A stretch of DNA of 64,000 nt. It comes from Halovenus salina. Lineage in GTDB: Archaea > Halobacteriota > Halobacteria > Halobacteriales > Haloarculaceae. Position 1 is the stretch's first letter. Each line of letters opens with the position of its first letter. The position numbers and the translations under genes were made by a program. Under the pieces are notes generated by a model. That model was not told where the DNA came from. It made no database searches and saw nothing but the letters and a program-made list of their open reading frames with translations. The stretch spans positions 310,001-374,000 of the forward strand of contig NZ_CP112972.1 in assembly GCF_026410925.1 (NCBI RefSeq), read 5' to 3'. Shown here one piece after another: positions 25,451 through 33,754 of this stretch.

Positions 25451-27322
25451 ATGTCTTCGGGCACCGAGGGAAAATTCATCGAGTGGGATGACGAGCGCTA
25501 TAGCACCGACATTGACCGCTTCGACGAGCAACACCAGCAGCTGTTCGGGCTACTGAACGAGCTTCATGTCGCAATGAACAGAGGTGAGTCCGACGACGAG
25601 ATACGTCGTATCCTCGTCGAGCTGGAGCGATATACCGAGTATCACTTCGGCGACGAAGAGGAGTTCATGCAAGACTGTGGGTTCTCGATGGACTGTGCCG
25701 ACTGTTTTTACAACCACAAGGAGAAACACGCGGAGTTCGCAGAGAAGGTGACCGAGCTCCGGAAAAAACACCAGGCGGGCGAGTACATCACGATGGAGGT
25801 GTTGATGTTCGTCCGGGACTGGCTGGACTCACATATTGCCGGGCTGAACCAGGACCAGAACTACAGCGACTACTACGAGGAAGAGATTCCCGACGACTAC
25901 GAGTACTCGCCGGGCAAACTCAAGAAAGACCGAGAGGTCGAAGCAGCTCATCCCGAAGCACTCCAAGAGGACGCGTCGATGAGGAGCGACGACGTTTCGC
26001 TGGCGACTGATATCTACGGCGGTGAATCAGTCTCGATACCTGACGGGCCGATGGCCTCGTGGTTCGAGATCACCACCAAAAGCCACAGCGATAGAACGGC
26101 CGTCCAGCTCCCGAACCAGGAGGAGACAGACGCACAGAGCTTTGGCCAGTTCAGAGAGCGCGCCCGGGAGGTCGCAGCAGGACTGCTCGAACAGGGTCTC
26201 GGCCCCGGCGACCGCGTGGGTATCTACGCCGAACCATCCTACAAGTGGTCGGTCGTCGATATGGCCTGTCACCTGGCAGGACTCGTCTCGGTGCCGGTCT
26301 CGACACTGTATTCAGAGGGGCGGGCACTGCACGTCATCGACGACGCCGGTGTCGACCTCCTCATCGCTGAGCCGAAGCTACCGGTCGTCCTCGAACGGCG
26401 GGTCGACGGCGTCATTCCAATCGAGAACCTCCCATCCGCAGAGCCAGACAATCTGCCAGGATTCGACCGCAAAGAGAGCAACGTCGCGACGATTGTCTAC
26501 AAACTCGGTACCGAGAAACACCCTCGGGGCTGTGCGCTGACCAACCGGAATCTGCTTGCAGCCGTTCAGATGCTGTCCGAGCGACTTCCGCTTGCCGCGG
26601 GCAGCGTCGGCACGTGTTTCCTGCCGATGGCGCACATCTACCAGCGTGTCCTCGCCTACTATCTGTGGCACGCCAGGGGCTCAGTCGCATACATGAACCC
26701 CGACGTGCTCGACGAGCAACTTCCGGCGGTCCGCCCCGACGTGATGGCTGGCGTCCCGCAGGCGTACAACCGCCTGTACGAGGATATCTGTGACCGGATG
26801 GCGGAGCTTTCAGGGACGAAGAAGCTCTTTGCCAACGATGGCGACGTGCCACGGGCTTACGGCAAACAGATGCGTGCGGGCAAGAGCGCATCCGTCGGGC
26901 TGTCGCTCAAACAGCGGATGGCCGAACGGACCGTCTTCCCGTCAATCCGTGAGGAGTTCGGGCTCGACGAACTCGACTACGCGCTGACCGGAACCAACAG
27001 CATCGACGACGACGTGATACACTTCTTCTGGGGGCTGGGGGTCCCCGTTCGGGAGATATACGAGTCGACGGAGCTGACTGGGTTGGCGACGATTACCGAG
27101 CCCGAAGACTACCGGGCCGACGTTGTCGGCTCGCCGTTCCCCGGGACCGAAATCGCGCTAGCCGAGGACGGCGAGATTCTCCTCCGAGGTCCGAACGTCA
27201 TGGACGGCTACTGGGGCGACGAGGACGCGACCGCCTACGCTATCCGCGACGGCTGGTATCACACGGGCGACCTCGGCGAGTTCACCGATGACGGCGCGCT
27301 CCGGGTGACCGGACGGAAGTGA
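25451..27322 (+). CDS. Hemerythrin domain fused to a truncated acyl-CoA-synthetase-like (ANL) domain
   Basis: A 623-residue two-part protein. Residues 10-140 are a bacteriohemerythrin: ligands H28 (FDEQHQQLF), H65 and E69 (YHFGDEE), H89 and H93 (NHKEKH), and H128 (SHIAGLNQ). The usual bridging Asp five residues after the last His is N133. An insert with three cysteines (CGFSMDCADC, 76-85) precedes the HxxxH. Residues 190-623 match the N-terminal lobe of long-chain acyl-CoA synthetases, with YESTE at 537-541, TGD at 605-607 and the hinge GRK at 621-623, where the protein stops. The entire C-terminal lobe with the catalytic Lys is absent and the P-loop (350-360) is degenerate. It is probably an O2 or NO sensor or binder rather than an active ligase. 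ATG at 25451 is preferred over an upstream TTG. Confidence 0.88.
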   Translation: MSSGTEGKFIEWDDERYSTDIDRFDEQHQQLFGLLNELHVAMNRGESDDEIRRILVELERYTEYHFGDEEEFMQDCGFSMDCADCFYNHKEKHAEFAEKVTELRKKHQAGEYITMEVLMFVRDWLDSHIAGLNQDQNYSDYYEEEIPDDYEYSPGKLKKDREVEAAHPEALQEDASMRSDDVSLATDIYGGESVSIPDGPMASWFEITTKSHSDRTAVQLPNQEETDAQSFGQFRERAREVAAGLLEQGLGPGDRVGIYAEPSYKWSVVDMACHLAGLVSVPVSTLYSEGRALHVIDDAGVDLLIAEPKLPVVLERRVDGVIPIENLPSAEPDNLPGFDRKESNVATIVYKLGTEKHPRGCALTNRNLLAAVQMLSERLPLAAGSVGTCFLPMAHIYQRVLAYYLWHARGSVAYMNPDVLDEQLPAVRPDVMAGVPQAYNRLYEDICDRMAELSGTKKLFANDGDVPRAYGKQMRAGKSASVGLSLKQRMAERTVFPSIREEFGLDELDYALTGTNSIDDDVIHFFWGLGVPVREIYESTELTGLATITEPEDYRADVVGSPFPGTEIALAEDGEILLRGPNVMDGYWGDEDATAYAIRDGWYHTGDLGEFTDDGALRVTGRK

Positions 27323-27362
27323 CGCAAACGAATTTATGCCGGCGCTACGTTAGACAACGGGT

Positions 27363-28613
27363 ATGGGAATCACTTACGAAGACTTTCTCGACCTGGCGTA
27401 CGACCCGCTTGACGACGACCTTCTCTGTGAGTTCTACATCGAGCCGGCCGACGGTCTCGACTGGGAGGCCGCAGCGAGTCGGGTCGCCTCCGAGAGTTCG
27501 AACGGCACCTGGGCGGAGTTGCAAGTCGAGGGCTCAATCCGAGACCTCTCGGCGACCGCGTTCGACATCGACGAAGAGACTGGCATCATCCAGGTGGCAT
27601 ATCCCGACGCGCTCTTCGAGCCGGGGAGTATGCCACAGATACTCTCCTGTATCGCCGGCAACATCATGGGGATGAAAGCGGTCGACCGTATCCGCCTGCT
27701 CGACTGTGAGTGGCCCGCGACGCTCGTCGAGAGTTTCCCGGGTCCTCAGTACGGGAGTGCGGTCAAACACGAGATTCTCGACGCAGGTGACAGACCGGCG
27801 ACGGCGACGGTACCGAAGCCGAAGGTCGGGCTCACGACCGACCAGCACGCACAGATTGGGTACGAGGCCTGGACCGGCGGCGTCGACCTCCTGAAAGACG
27901 ACGAGAACCTCACCGACCAGTCGTTCAATCCCTTCGAGGACCGCCTGACCGAGAGTCTCGCGCAACGTGACCGTGCCGAGGACGAGACTGGCGAAACCAA
28001 AAGCTACCTCCTGAACGTGACCGGCACCGGAACGGATATGCTCGAACGAGTCGATATGGCAGCCGAACACGGCTGTGAGTTCGTGATGGTCGACGTGGTG
28101 ACGACCGGCTGGGCGGCCGTCCAACAGGTCCGCGAACGATGTGAGCGCCACGGACTGGCTATCCACGCCCATCGGGCGATGCACGCCGCCTTCGACCGTA
28201 TCCCCGAACACGGCGTCTCGATGCGCGTCATCGCACAGGTGGCCCGCCTCTGTGGGGTCGACCATATCCACACCGGGACAGCAGGGCTCGGCAAGCTCGA
28301 AAACGAGGACAGCAAGGGAATCAACGACTGGCTCCAGGGCGAGTGTCACGGCCTGACAGACGTACTGCCGGTGGCCTCGGGCGGCCTCCATCCGGGTCTA
28401 CTGGAGCAGTTGCTCGATGCACTTGGCGGGAACATCGCCGTCCAGGCCGGCGGCGGTATCCACGGCCATCCCGACGGGACTCACGCCGGTGCTGTCGCGT
28501 TCCGCCGAGCGACTGAGGCGGCCGCACAGGGTAACTCCGTCGAGGAGGCTGCCGAGGAGTGCCCCGAACTCGAACGCGCCCTGGAGAAGTGGGGTACCGA
28601 GACGCCACGGTGA
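27363..28613 (+). CDS. rbcL: Form III ribulose-bisphosphate carboxylase (RuBisCO) large subunit
   Basis: A 416-residue RuBisCO of the archaeal type III, which works in AMP/nucleoside breakdown: ribulose-1,5-bisphosphate plus CO2 gives two 3-phosphoglycerate. Catalytic residues are present: K152 in TVPKPKVGL, the carbamylated Lys K178 with the Mg ligands D180 and E181 in GGVDLLKDDENL, the loop HAHRAMHAAFDR, the loop-6 lysine in GTAGLGKLE, and the phosphate sites VASGGLHPG and QAGGGIHGHPDG. It is complete and starts 40 bp after the hemerythrin fusion. No phosphoribulokinase is in the window, but a ribose-1,5-bisphosphate isomerase is 2 kb away. Confidence 0.96.
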   Translation: MGITYEDFLDLAYDPLDDDLLCEFYIEPADGLDWEAAASRVASESSNGTWAELQVEGSIRDLSATAFDIDEETGIIQVAYPDALFEPGSMPQILSCIAGNIMGMKAVDRIRLLDCEWPATLVESFPGPQYGSAVKHEILDAGDRPATATVPKPKVGLTTDQHAQIGYEAWTGGVDLLKDDENLTDQSFNPFEDRLTESLAQRDRAEDETGETKSYLLNVTGTGTDMLERVDMAAEHGCEFVMVDVVTTGWAAVQQVRERCERHGLAIHAHRAMHAAFDRIPEHGVSMRVIAQVARLCGVDHIHTGTAGLGKLENEDSKGINDWLQGECHGLTDVLPVASGGLHPGLLEQLLDALGGNIAVQAGGGIHGHPDGTHAGAVAFRRATEAAAQGNSVEEAAEECPELERALEKWGTETPR

Positions 28614-28667
28614 GGGCGGTGGCTGTCGATGGAGACACTTATTGTATCGACCATCGTATGAACAGTT

Positions 28668-29678
28668 GTGGCCACACCGGAGCACGATATCGCGGCAGTT
28701 CTGGAAGAATCTGGCCCCGATTACGACGATTTCTCGTTTGAACGTCCGACTGCGGGCCACCAGGGCGACGTGTTCATGGTGACACTCGAGTACGCCGGCG
28801 AAGAGTACGAGGTCGTCGTCAAATTCGAGCAAGAGGACTTGGGGTTCGCGCTCGAACCGTTCCTCCACGAGTTCGTGGCCGACCGGACCGAGGTTCCTGT
28901 GCCTCGTATTCTCGTCTTCCAGGACGAGCCGGAACGCGACGTCGAGCCGTATTTTGTTACGGAACGGGTGCACGGAGAGAGTCTCGTCGAGATTCTGGGC
29001 GACCTCCAGGAGGAGACCTTCGAGCAGGTCGTCGAACACGCCGGGAGCATCCTTGGCGATATGCACGCCGAAATTGGCTTCGAGGGGTTTGGCACCCTCG
29101 CCCTGGAGGATGACCGACTCGTCGTCGATAATTTCTCGTGGGACTGGCAGGAATTCTTCGGTGAGATTGTCGACGACTACATCGACCGTCTCGGTGACAC
29201 GCCGTTTGCCGACCTCCAAACCACCGCACAGCAACAGATCGAGGACAGCCTCCCGGTTATCAAGAGCGATGCCGTCCCGCGTCTCGTTCACGACGACTTT
29301 CGGCCGGCGAATGTCATGTTCGACAGAGCCGGGACAGAGCCAATCTCCGCCGTGCTAGACTGGCAGCTCGCGCTCGCCGCCGACCCGGAGTACCACATTG
29401 CCAGAACCGACTTCCTCTTTGTCGACCCGGCGTTTCGTGACACGGACACCCGAAGTCGCCTTCGGAAACGGCTGTATAAGGGGTACAGGGAACACCGACC
29501 GTTCGACCCCGACGACGGATATGAGAAACGCCGCACCGTCTATCACTTTTCGACGCTTCTATGGCGGATGGCCGGGTTCGACGCGGCGTTCGCGGAGTTC
29601 TCTGACCTCGCACAGGGCCGGGCAGAGGCGCGCTTTCGCCAGCAGTTTGACCAGCTCGCCGCCCGGTTACCCGAGTGA
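28668..29678 (+). CDS. Aminoglycoside phosphotransferase (APH/choline-kinase-like) family kinase
   Basis: A 336-residue small-molecule kinase with the protein-kinase-like fold. It has the N-lobe lysine in YEVVVKFEQEDLG, the hinge FVTERVHGESLVEILG, the catalytic loop RLVHDDFRPANVMFDRAG (the Asp of HDD and the Asn of PANV) and the metal Asp in ISAVLDWQLALAADPEYH. The likely start is GTG at 28668 with a TATA-like TTATTGTAT about 25 bp upstream. The substrate is unknown. Its position directly after rbcL and facing pfkB suggests a sugar or nucleoside substrate of the same pathway, but this is inference. Confidence 0.88.
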   Translation: MATPEHDIAAVLEESGPDYDDFSFERPTAGHQGDVFMVTLEYAGEEYEVVVKFEQEDLGFALEPFLHEFVADRTEVPVPRILVFQDEPERDVEPYFVTERVHGESLVEILGDLQEETFEQVVEHAGSILGDMHAEIGFEGFGTLALEDDRLVVDNFSWDWQEFFGEIVDDYIDRLGDTPFADLQTTAQQQIEDSLPVIKSDAVPRLVHDDFRPANVMFDRAGTEPISAVLDWQLALAADPEYHIARTDFLFVDPAFRDTDTRSRLRKRLYKGYREHRPFDPDDGYEKRRTVYHFSTLLWRMAGFDAAFAEFSDLAQGRAEARFRQQFDQLAARLPE

Positions 29679-29680
29679 GT

Positions 29681-30565
29681 CTACATGCTGTCGAGCAGGG
29701 CATCGATGTCGTCCCAGGTAATTTCCGCGTGAGCGCCGGCTGTCCGCGTCGCCAGCGCGCCACAGGCGTTCCCGACGGCGAGTGCCGTTTCGGGTGAGCT
29801 GTCGTCCAGTCGTGCCGCAATGAACCCGGCCGCGAAGGCGTCTCCTGCGCCGGTCGTATCGACTGGTTCGGCCTCGAATCCATCGTGGCGGACCGTTTGG
29901 CCGTCGGTCGTGGCTGTCGCCCCCTCAGAGCCGCGCTTGATGACCGTAATCCCGTCCAGTGACGCCAGGTCGTCTGACTGCTGTGCGGCGGCGGCCTCGC
30001 TCTCGTTGAGAAACACAACGTCTGCGAGTCTGTGAACGTCACCGTACTCCCGGCAATCGAGACGCCGCCCGGGATCGAAGCTCACCGGGACACTCGCCTC
30101 GACTGCTCGTTGTGCAAGTGTGCGGGCCGTCGACGGCCGCTGACTCGTCAGATGGAGGTAGTCTGCCTGTTCGACGACACTGGCTGGAACAGACTCCGCG
30201 TCGAACACCTCGTTCGCGCCGTCGTTCGCGAGCACCATCACCTGTCCCGACTCGTCGACGACGAGATATTTGACCGTCGTCACCGCGCCCGGGACCGCCT
30301 CGACGTGACTGGTGTCGACGCCAACTTCGTCGAGTTCCTCGCGGACGAGCGAGCCGTATCTGTCGTCGCCGGTGCTCCCCGCCAACACGGTCGAGAGTCC
30401 GAGCGTCGAGAGCACGAAAGCGGTGTTCGAGGCACTCCCGCCGCCGGACTGGTGTTGGTCGACGATAGCCGCCTCGCCGTCGGCCGAGGGGAGGCGGTCG
30501 ACGTACAGCGTTACGTCCCAGTTGACGTGGCCGGCACAGAGAACCGTCGGCACAGCCATCGTCAC
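29681..30565 (-). CDS. PfkB-family sugar/nucleoside kinase
   Basis: A 294-residue ribokinase-like enzyme. The PfkB signatures are GGGSASNTAFVLSTLG near the N-terminus and DTTGAGDAFAAGFIAARLDD (with the catalytic Asp) near the C-terminus. The substrate-contact part is DRLPSADGEAAI. It overlaps the ribose-1,5-bisphosphate isomerase gene by 4 nt, the layout expected for a ribose-1-phosphate kinase feeding that isomerase, as in the archaeal pentose-bisphosphate pathway. Other PfkB roles such as ribokinase or adenosine kinase remain possible. GTG at 30565 or ATG at 30559 may be the start. Confidence 0.85.
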   Translation of the reverse strand: MTMAVPTVLCAGHVNWDVTLYVDRLPSADGEAAIVDQHQSGGGSASNTAFVLSTLGLSTVLAGSTGDDRYGSLVREELDEVGVDTSHVEAVPGAVTTVKYLVVDESGQVMVLANDGANEVFDAESVPASVVEQADYLHLTSQRPSTARTLAQRAVEASVPVSFDPGRRLDCREYGDVHRLADVVFLNESEAAAAQQSDDLASLDGITVIKRGSEGATATTDGQTVRHDGFEAEPVDTTGAGDAFAAGFIAARLDDSSPETALAVGNACGALATRTAGAHAEITWDDIDALLDSM

Positions 30566-31524
30566 TCCTCCCAGGGCTGGCTCGCCTGTTCGCCGAACAG
30601 TTCACGCATGAGAAAGACGATACTCTCCGGCGGGAACTGTCCGCGCTCTGTGACAATCGCGTCGACGTATCGGGGCGGCGTCACGTCGAAGGCCGGATTC
30701 TCGACGGTGATATCGCCGATCTCCGCGCGGTCGCCCTCACTGAGTACCTCACTCTCCTCGCGCATCTCTATCTCGACGGTCTGTCCGGTGAGTGTCGTTG
30801 GGTCGAGTTTCAGTGTCTGTGCCGCGACGACGATGGGTGTGTCCCGCTCGCGGGCTGTGACCGCAAGTTGGCGAGTTCCAATCTTGTTGACAACAGAGCC
30901 GTCGGCAGTCACCGAGTCGGCCCCGACGAAGACATGGTCGGCGTCTCCGAGGTATCGTCCGGCCGCGCCGTCGACGATGAGCGTCACCGAAACACCGAGT
31001 TCCCGGAGCTGTTTCGCGGTGATGTGACCCTGTCTGCGCGGGCGCGTCTCCTTGACGATTGCGTCTATCGATTTCCCTTGCTCGCGCGCAGCACGGATAC
31101 AAGCCATCACGTCCGTCGAGTGACAGTGAAAGAGGACGGTATCGCCGTCTCGGAGCCGGTTCGCTCCGATTGATCCAAGGTCAGTCTGTGCCGAATCGAG
31201 ACGGTCGCGAAACTCCCGTGCCCCGGCAACTGCTGACTCCCGTAGCTCCTCTACCGTTTCACCCTCCGTCCGCTGGAGCACATAGCGGAGACTGTTGGGC
31301 AGACTGACCGCAGTCGGGCGGGTGTCGAGCAGTCGCCGCGCTGCGTCCCGAAGCTCCGACTCGAAGGCCTCAGGTGTCGCTGCGTCACTCCCGGCTGCCT
31401 GCTCCGCGAGTGCGCGCGCGGTGGCGTCGGCGATTGTCGCGGCCCCGCGTATCTCCATCTCGGCGATATCCTCGGCGATCTCTGTGACCGAGGGGTGGAT
31501 GTCATGGTCGCCCATAGCTGACAT
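30562..31524 (-). CDS. Ribose-1,5-bisphosphate isomerase (eIF2B-related)
   Basis: A 320-residue member of the eIF2B-alpha/MtnA superfamily that turns ribose-1,5-bisphosphate into ribulose-1,5-bisphosphate, the substrate of form III RuBisCO. Segments that match the isomerase are MEIRGAATIADATARAL, the catalytic cysteine in VLFHCHSTDV, ETRPRRQGHITAKQL, the catalytic Asp in VGADSVTADGSVVNKIGT, and ENPAFDVTPPRYVDAIVTE. It overlaps the PfkB kinase and is the first gene of that pair. The start may be ATG at 31524 or the next ATG at 31515. Confidence 0.92.
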   Translation of the reverse strand: MSAMGDHDIHPSVTEIAEDIAEMEIRGAATIADATARALAEQAAGSDAATPEAFESELRDAARRLLDTRPTAVSLPNSLRYVLQRTEGETVEELRESAVAGAREFRDRLDSAQTDLGSIGANRLRDGDTVLFHCHSTDVMACIRAAREQGKSIDAIVKETRPRRQGHITAKQLRELGVSVTLIVDGAAGRYLGDADHVFVGADSVTADGSVVNKIGTRQLAVTARERDTPIVVAAQTLKLDPTTLTGQTVEIEMREESEVLSEGDRAEIGDITVENPAFDVTPPRYVDAIVTERGQFPPESIVFLMRELFGEQASQPWEE

Positions 31525-31608
31525 TTCACCCGTACTGAGAAAAACGCAGCGACGGAACGCAACGAACAGTTACATTCACAAACGTCCCCCACATACGAAT
31601 AGCAGTAT

Positions 31609-33102
31609 ATGGCCCGGAGTGAAGCCTACGAGGTAATCGTTGTCGGCGGTGGTATCGGGGGTTGTTTCGCGGCGGCGACGGCGGCAGCCAACGGTGCCGA
31701 GGTCGTCCAACTCGAACGGAAACCGGCTGACCAGGGCGGCTTCATCGCCTGTGGTGACGCGATAAAGAGTCCGACCGACCCGAAGGGATACCCCGGTCCC
31801 ATCGATATGGCGGGCATCACCAGCGACGAGGCCGTCCTGGCCAACGGCAATATCGACAAAATCGAGTGGTGGGACGAGGAGTTGGGCGTTCGGAAGGTCC
31901 TCCCTTACGACAGCCACAGCAACGTTATCGACCGCTACGAGTTCGGACAGCGACTGCTCGAACAGACCGGCGACCTGGGTGTCACCCAGCATTTCAACAC
32001 CGTTGTCAACGGTATCATCCAGAACGGACAGGTACAGGGCGTCGAGGCAATTCGAGACGGCGAGCCCGTCGAGTACACAGGTGAGATGGTCATCGACGGG
32101 GCGGGTGCCCAGTCGGTGATTCAGGACATGGTCGCGTTTGAGGAGCTCGCTGTCGAGCCCGAGTCGACCTTCGAGAAACCACACTATACCCACTTCGGCT
32201 CTGCCTATCGCGAAATTATCGAGACCGACGAACCCGTCGACTACAAGAACGCTATCGTCGGCAAACCACTCGAAGAGATGGGATATGTCTGGTATTTCCC
32301 GCGCTCGCCGACATCGATCAACGTCGGCCTCGGTTTCCAGATGAACAAAGAGCCGATTGCGCTCGCGGACCGACTCCGAGAGGATGTCGAAGACCGGCCC
32401 GAGTTCGAGAACGCCTCGATTGCCGACCGCTTCGACAAGAAAAACAAACTCGGCGCGGCACTTGCGTTGCGTCGCCCGCTCGATTCCATGGTCGCTCCCG
32501 GCTACATCACCGTCGGCTGTGCGGCCGGAACCACCCACCCGATCACCGGGAAGGGGATTCGCGGCGCGGCTTTTTCGGGCTACTCGGCCGGAAAGACCGC
32601 GGCAGCAGCCGTTGCTGACGGCGACGTGAGCGAACAACGGCTCTGGGAACACAACCACTACCTCTATGTCGAACACGGCGAGGCTTCGAAGCTCGCGGCG
32701 CGGGACGCCTACAACGTCGCCGCCAGTTCGATAGATATCCCGGTCTTGCGTGCGGTGGCCGCGATCCTTCCCGAGGACGAGATTCGAGAGATTGTCAGCA
32801 CGAAGACGTCGTTTGACGACCTCGCTTCGAAGCTGAGTATTGCTGCGGGTGCGACGAAAAACCTGATTTCACACTACCGGAAGGGAACCTTCGACCACCT
32901 GGGCGTCTCGAAGGAGATGCTTTACGAGGCACTCATGGGCTTTCGGACGACCCGCGAGTTTGTCGACCGGTACGAGGAACACTACGAGAACTATCCCGCC
33001 TCCCGGGAGGGCTACTTCGAGTGGCTCACTGAGCGCGACCGCATCGACGACGAATTCTACGACGCAATCGACCTCGAACCCGAGGCCAGAAAGTACCAGT
33101 AA
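31609..33102 (+). CDS. Geranylgeranyl reductase family FAD protein (digeranylgeranylglycerophospholipid reductase-like)
   Basis: A 497-residue flavoprotein that probably saturates isoprenoid chains of archaeal ether lipids or quinones. The Rossmann FAD site is EVIVVGGGIGGCFAAATAAA, with VVQLERKPADQGGFIACGDA next. The central ATG/DG-type motif is EMVIDGAGAQSVIQD. The family block GYITVGCAAGTTHPITGKGI and RGAAFSGYSAGKTAAAAV closes the FAD domain. About 170 C-terminal residues form a helical cap. No membrane helix is obvious. The 84-bp gap upstream is shared with the isomerase gene on the other strand. Confidence 0.92.
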   Translation: MARSEAYEVIVVGGGIGGCFAAATAAANGAEVVQLERKPADQGGFIACGDAIKSPTDPKGYPGPIDMAGITSDEAVLANGNIDKIEWWDEELGVRKVLPYDSHSNVIDRYEFGQRLLEQTGDLGVTQHFNTVVNGIIQNGQVQGVEAIRDGEPVEYTGEMVIDGAGAQSVIQDMVAFEELAVEPESTFEKPHYTHFGSAYREIIETDEPVDYKNAIVGKPLEEMGYVWYFPRSPTSINVGLGFQMNKEPIALADRLREDVEDRPEFENASIADRFDKKNKLGAALALRRPLDSMVAPGYITVGCAAGTTHPITGKGIRGAAFSGYSAGKTAAAAVADGDVSEQRLWEHNHYLYVEHGEASKLAARDAYNVAASSIDIPVLRAVAAILPEDEIREIVSTKTSFDDLASKLSIAAGATKNLISHYRKGTFDHLGVSKEMLYEALMGFRTTREFVDRYEEHYENYPASREGYFEWLTERDRIDDEFYDAIDLEPEARKYQ

Positions 33103-33103
33103 T

Positions 33104-33754
33104 TCACTGGTCGACGGGCAGCCAGTCCATCGGCTGGCCGTCGATTCCTTCCGCCTGGAGGACGGCCTCGCCGTCGGCGACAGCGGTTCGGATTCTGCCG
33201 TCACAGACGTGTTCGAGGGTGTGGGTGACGGACTGCTGGTGCATCGACGGGTCCAGCGCGAAGACCGCAAGGCTGTCGGTCGCTCTAGCCCGGCTCCTGA
33301 CGGTGTGGACAAACCGCGTCGTCACCTTCGGGTTCGTGTACAACAGGAGAATCGACAGCGAGACGTACGCGCTCCTGAGACGGGTCAAGCCGTCGTCGGC
33401 AAGCCCAGCAGAGAAGACGGAGGTCCCGATGCTAATTCCGGTCAAATCGCCGGGACTGGAGACTGCTCGGAGGCGCATCTCCGTGTCGATATCCACGTCG
33501 CGTCGGCCGCTTGCGTCAACGAAGCCGACCGAATCGAGCGAGAGATGCGGGTAACTAGCTCGACAGTGTCTCAGAAATGTCGTCGCGCCGGTGTTCGTGG
33601 AGACAAAGATTGTCCCTTCCTCGTCGTCCTTGTCGAGGACGAGCCGCTCGGCGACGGTCGTTGCGAGCCGTTTTGGCCCGGTGACGAGGAGTGTCGTCCC
33701 GGGAAATAGCGGCTCTAGCGGCAAGGTTGGAACGTTGTACCGTTGTTCCGTCAT
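33104..33754 (-). CDS. KaiC/RecA-like haloarchaeal signalling protein (DUF7504-like)
   Basis: A 216-residue protein. GTTLLVTGPKRLATTVAERL resembles a RecA-type Walker A strand and loop but lacks a perfect GxxGxGK(S/T), so ATP binding is doubtful. VSILLLYT-like and LAVFALDPSMHQQSV strands follow, as in the KaiC-like DUF7504 family I know from haloarchaeal histidine-kinase neighbourhoods. It overlaps the receiver-GAF gene by 4 nt and is translated with it. It is probably a signalling partner. No catalytic function is claimed. Confidence 0.78.
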   Translation of the reverse strand: MTEQRYNVPTLPLEPLFPGTTLLVTGPKRLATTVAERLVLDKDDEEGTIFVSTNTGATTFLRHCRASYPHLSLDSVGFVDASGRRDVDIDTEMRLRAVSSPGDLTGISIGTSVFSAGLADDGLTRLRSAYVSLSILLLYTNPKVTTRFVHTVRSRARATDSLAVFALDPSMHQQSVTHTLEHVCDGRIRTAVADGEAVLQAEGIDGQPMDWLPVDQ

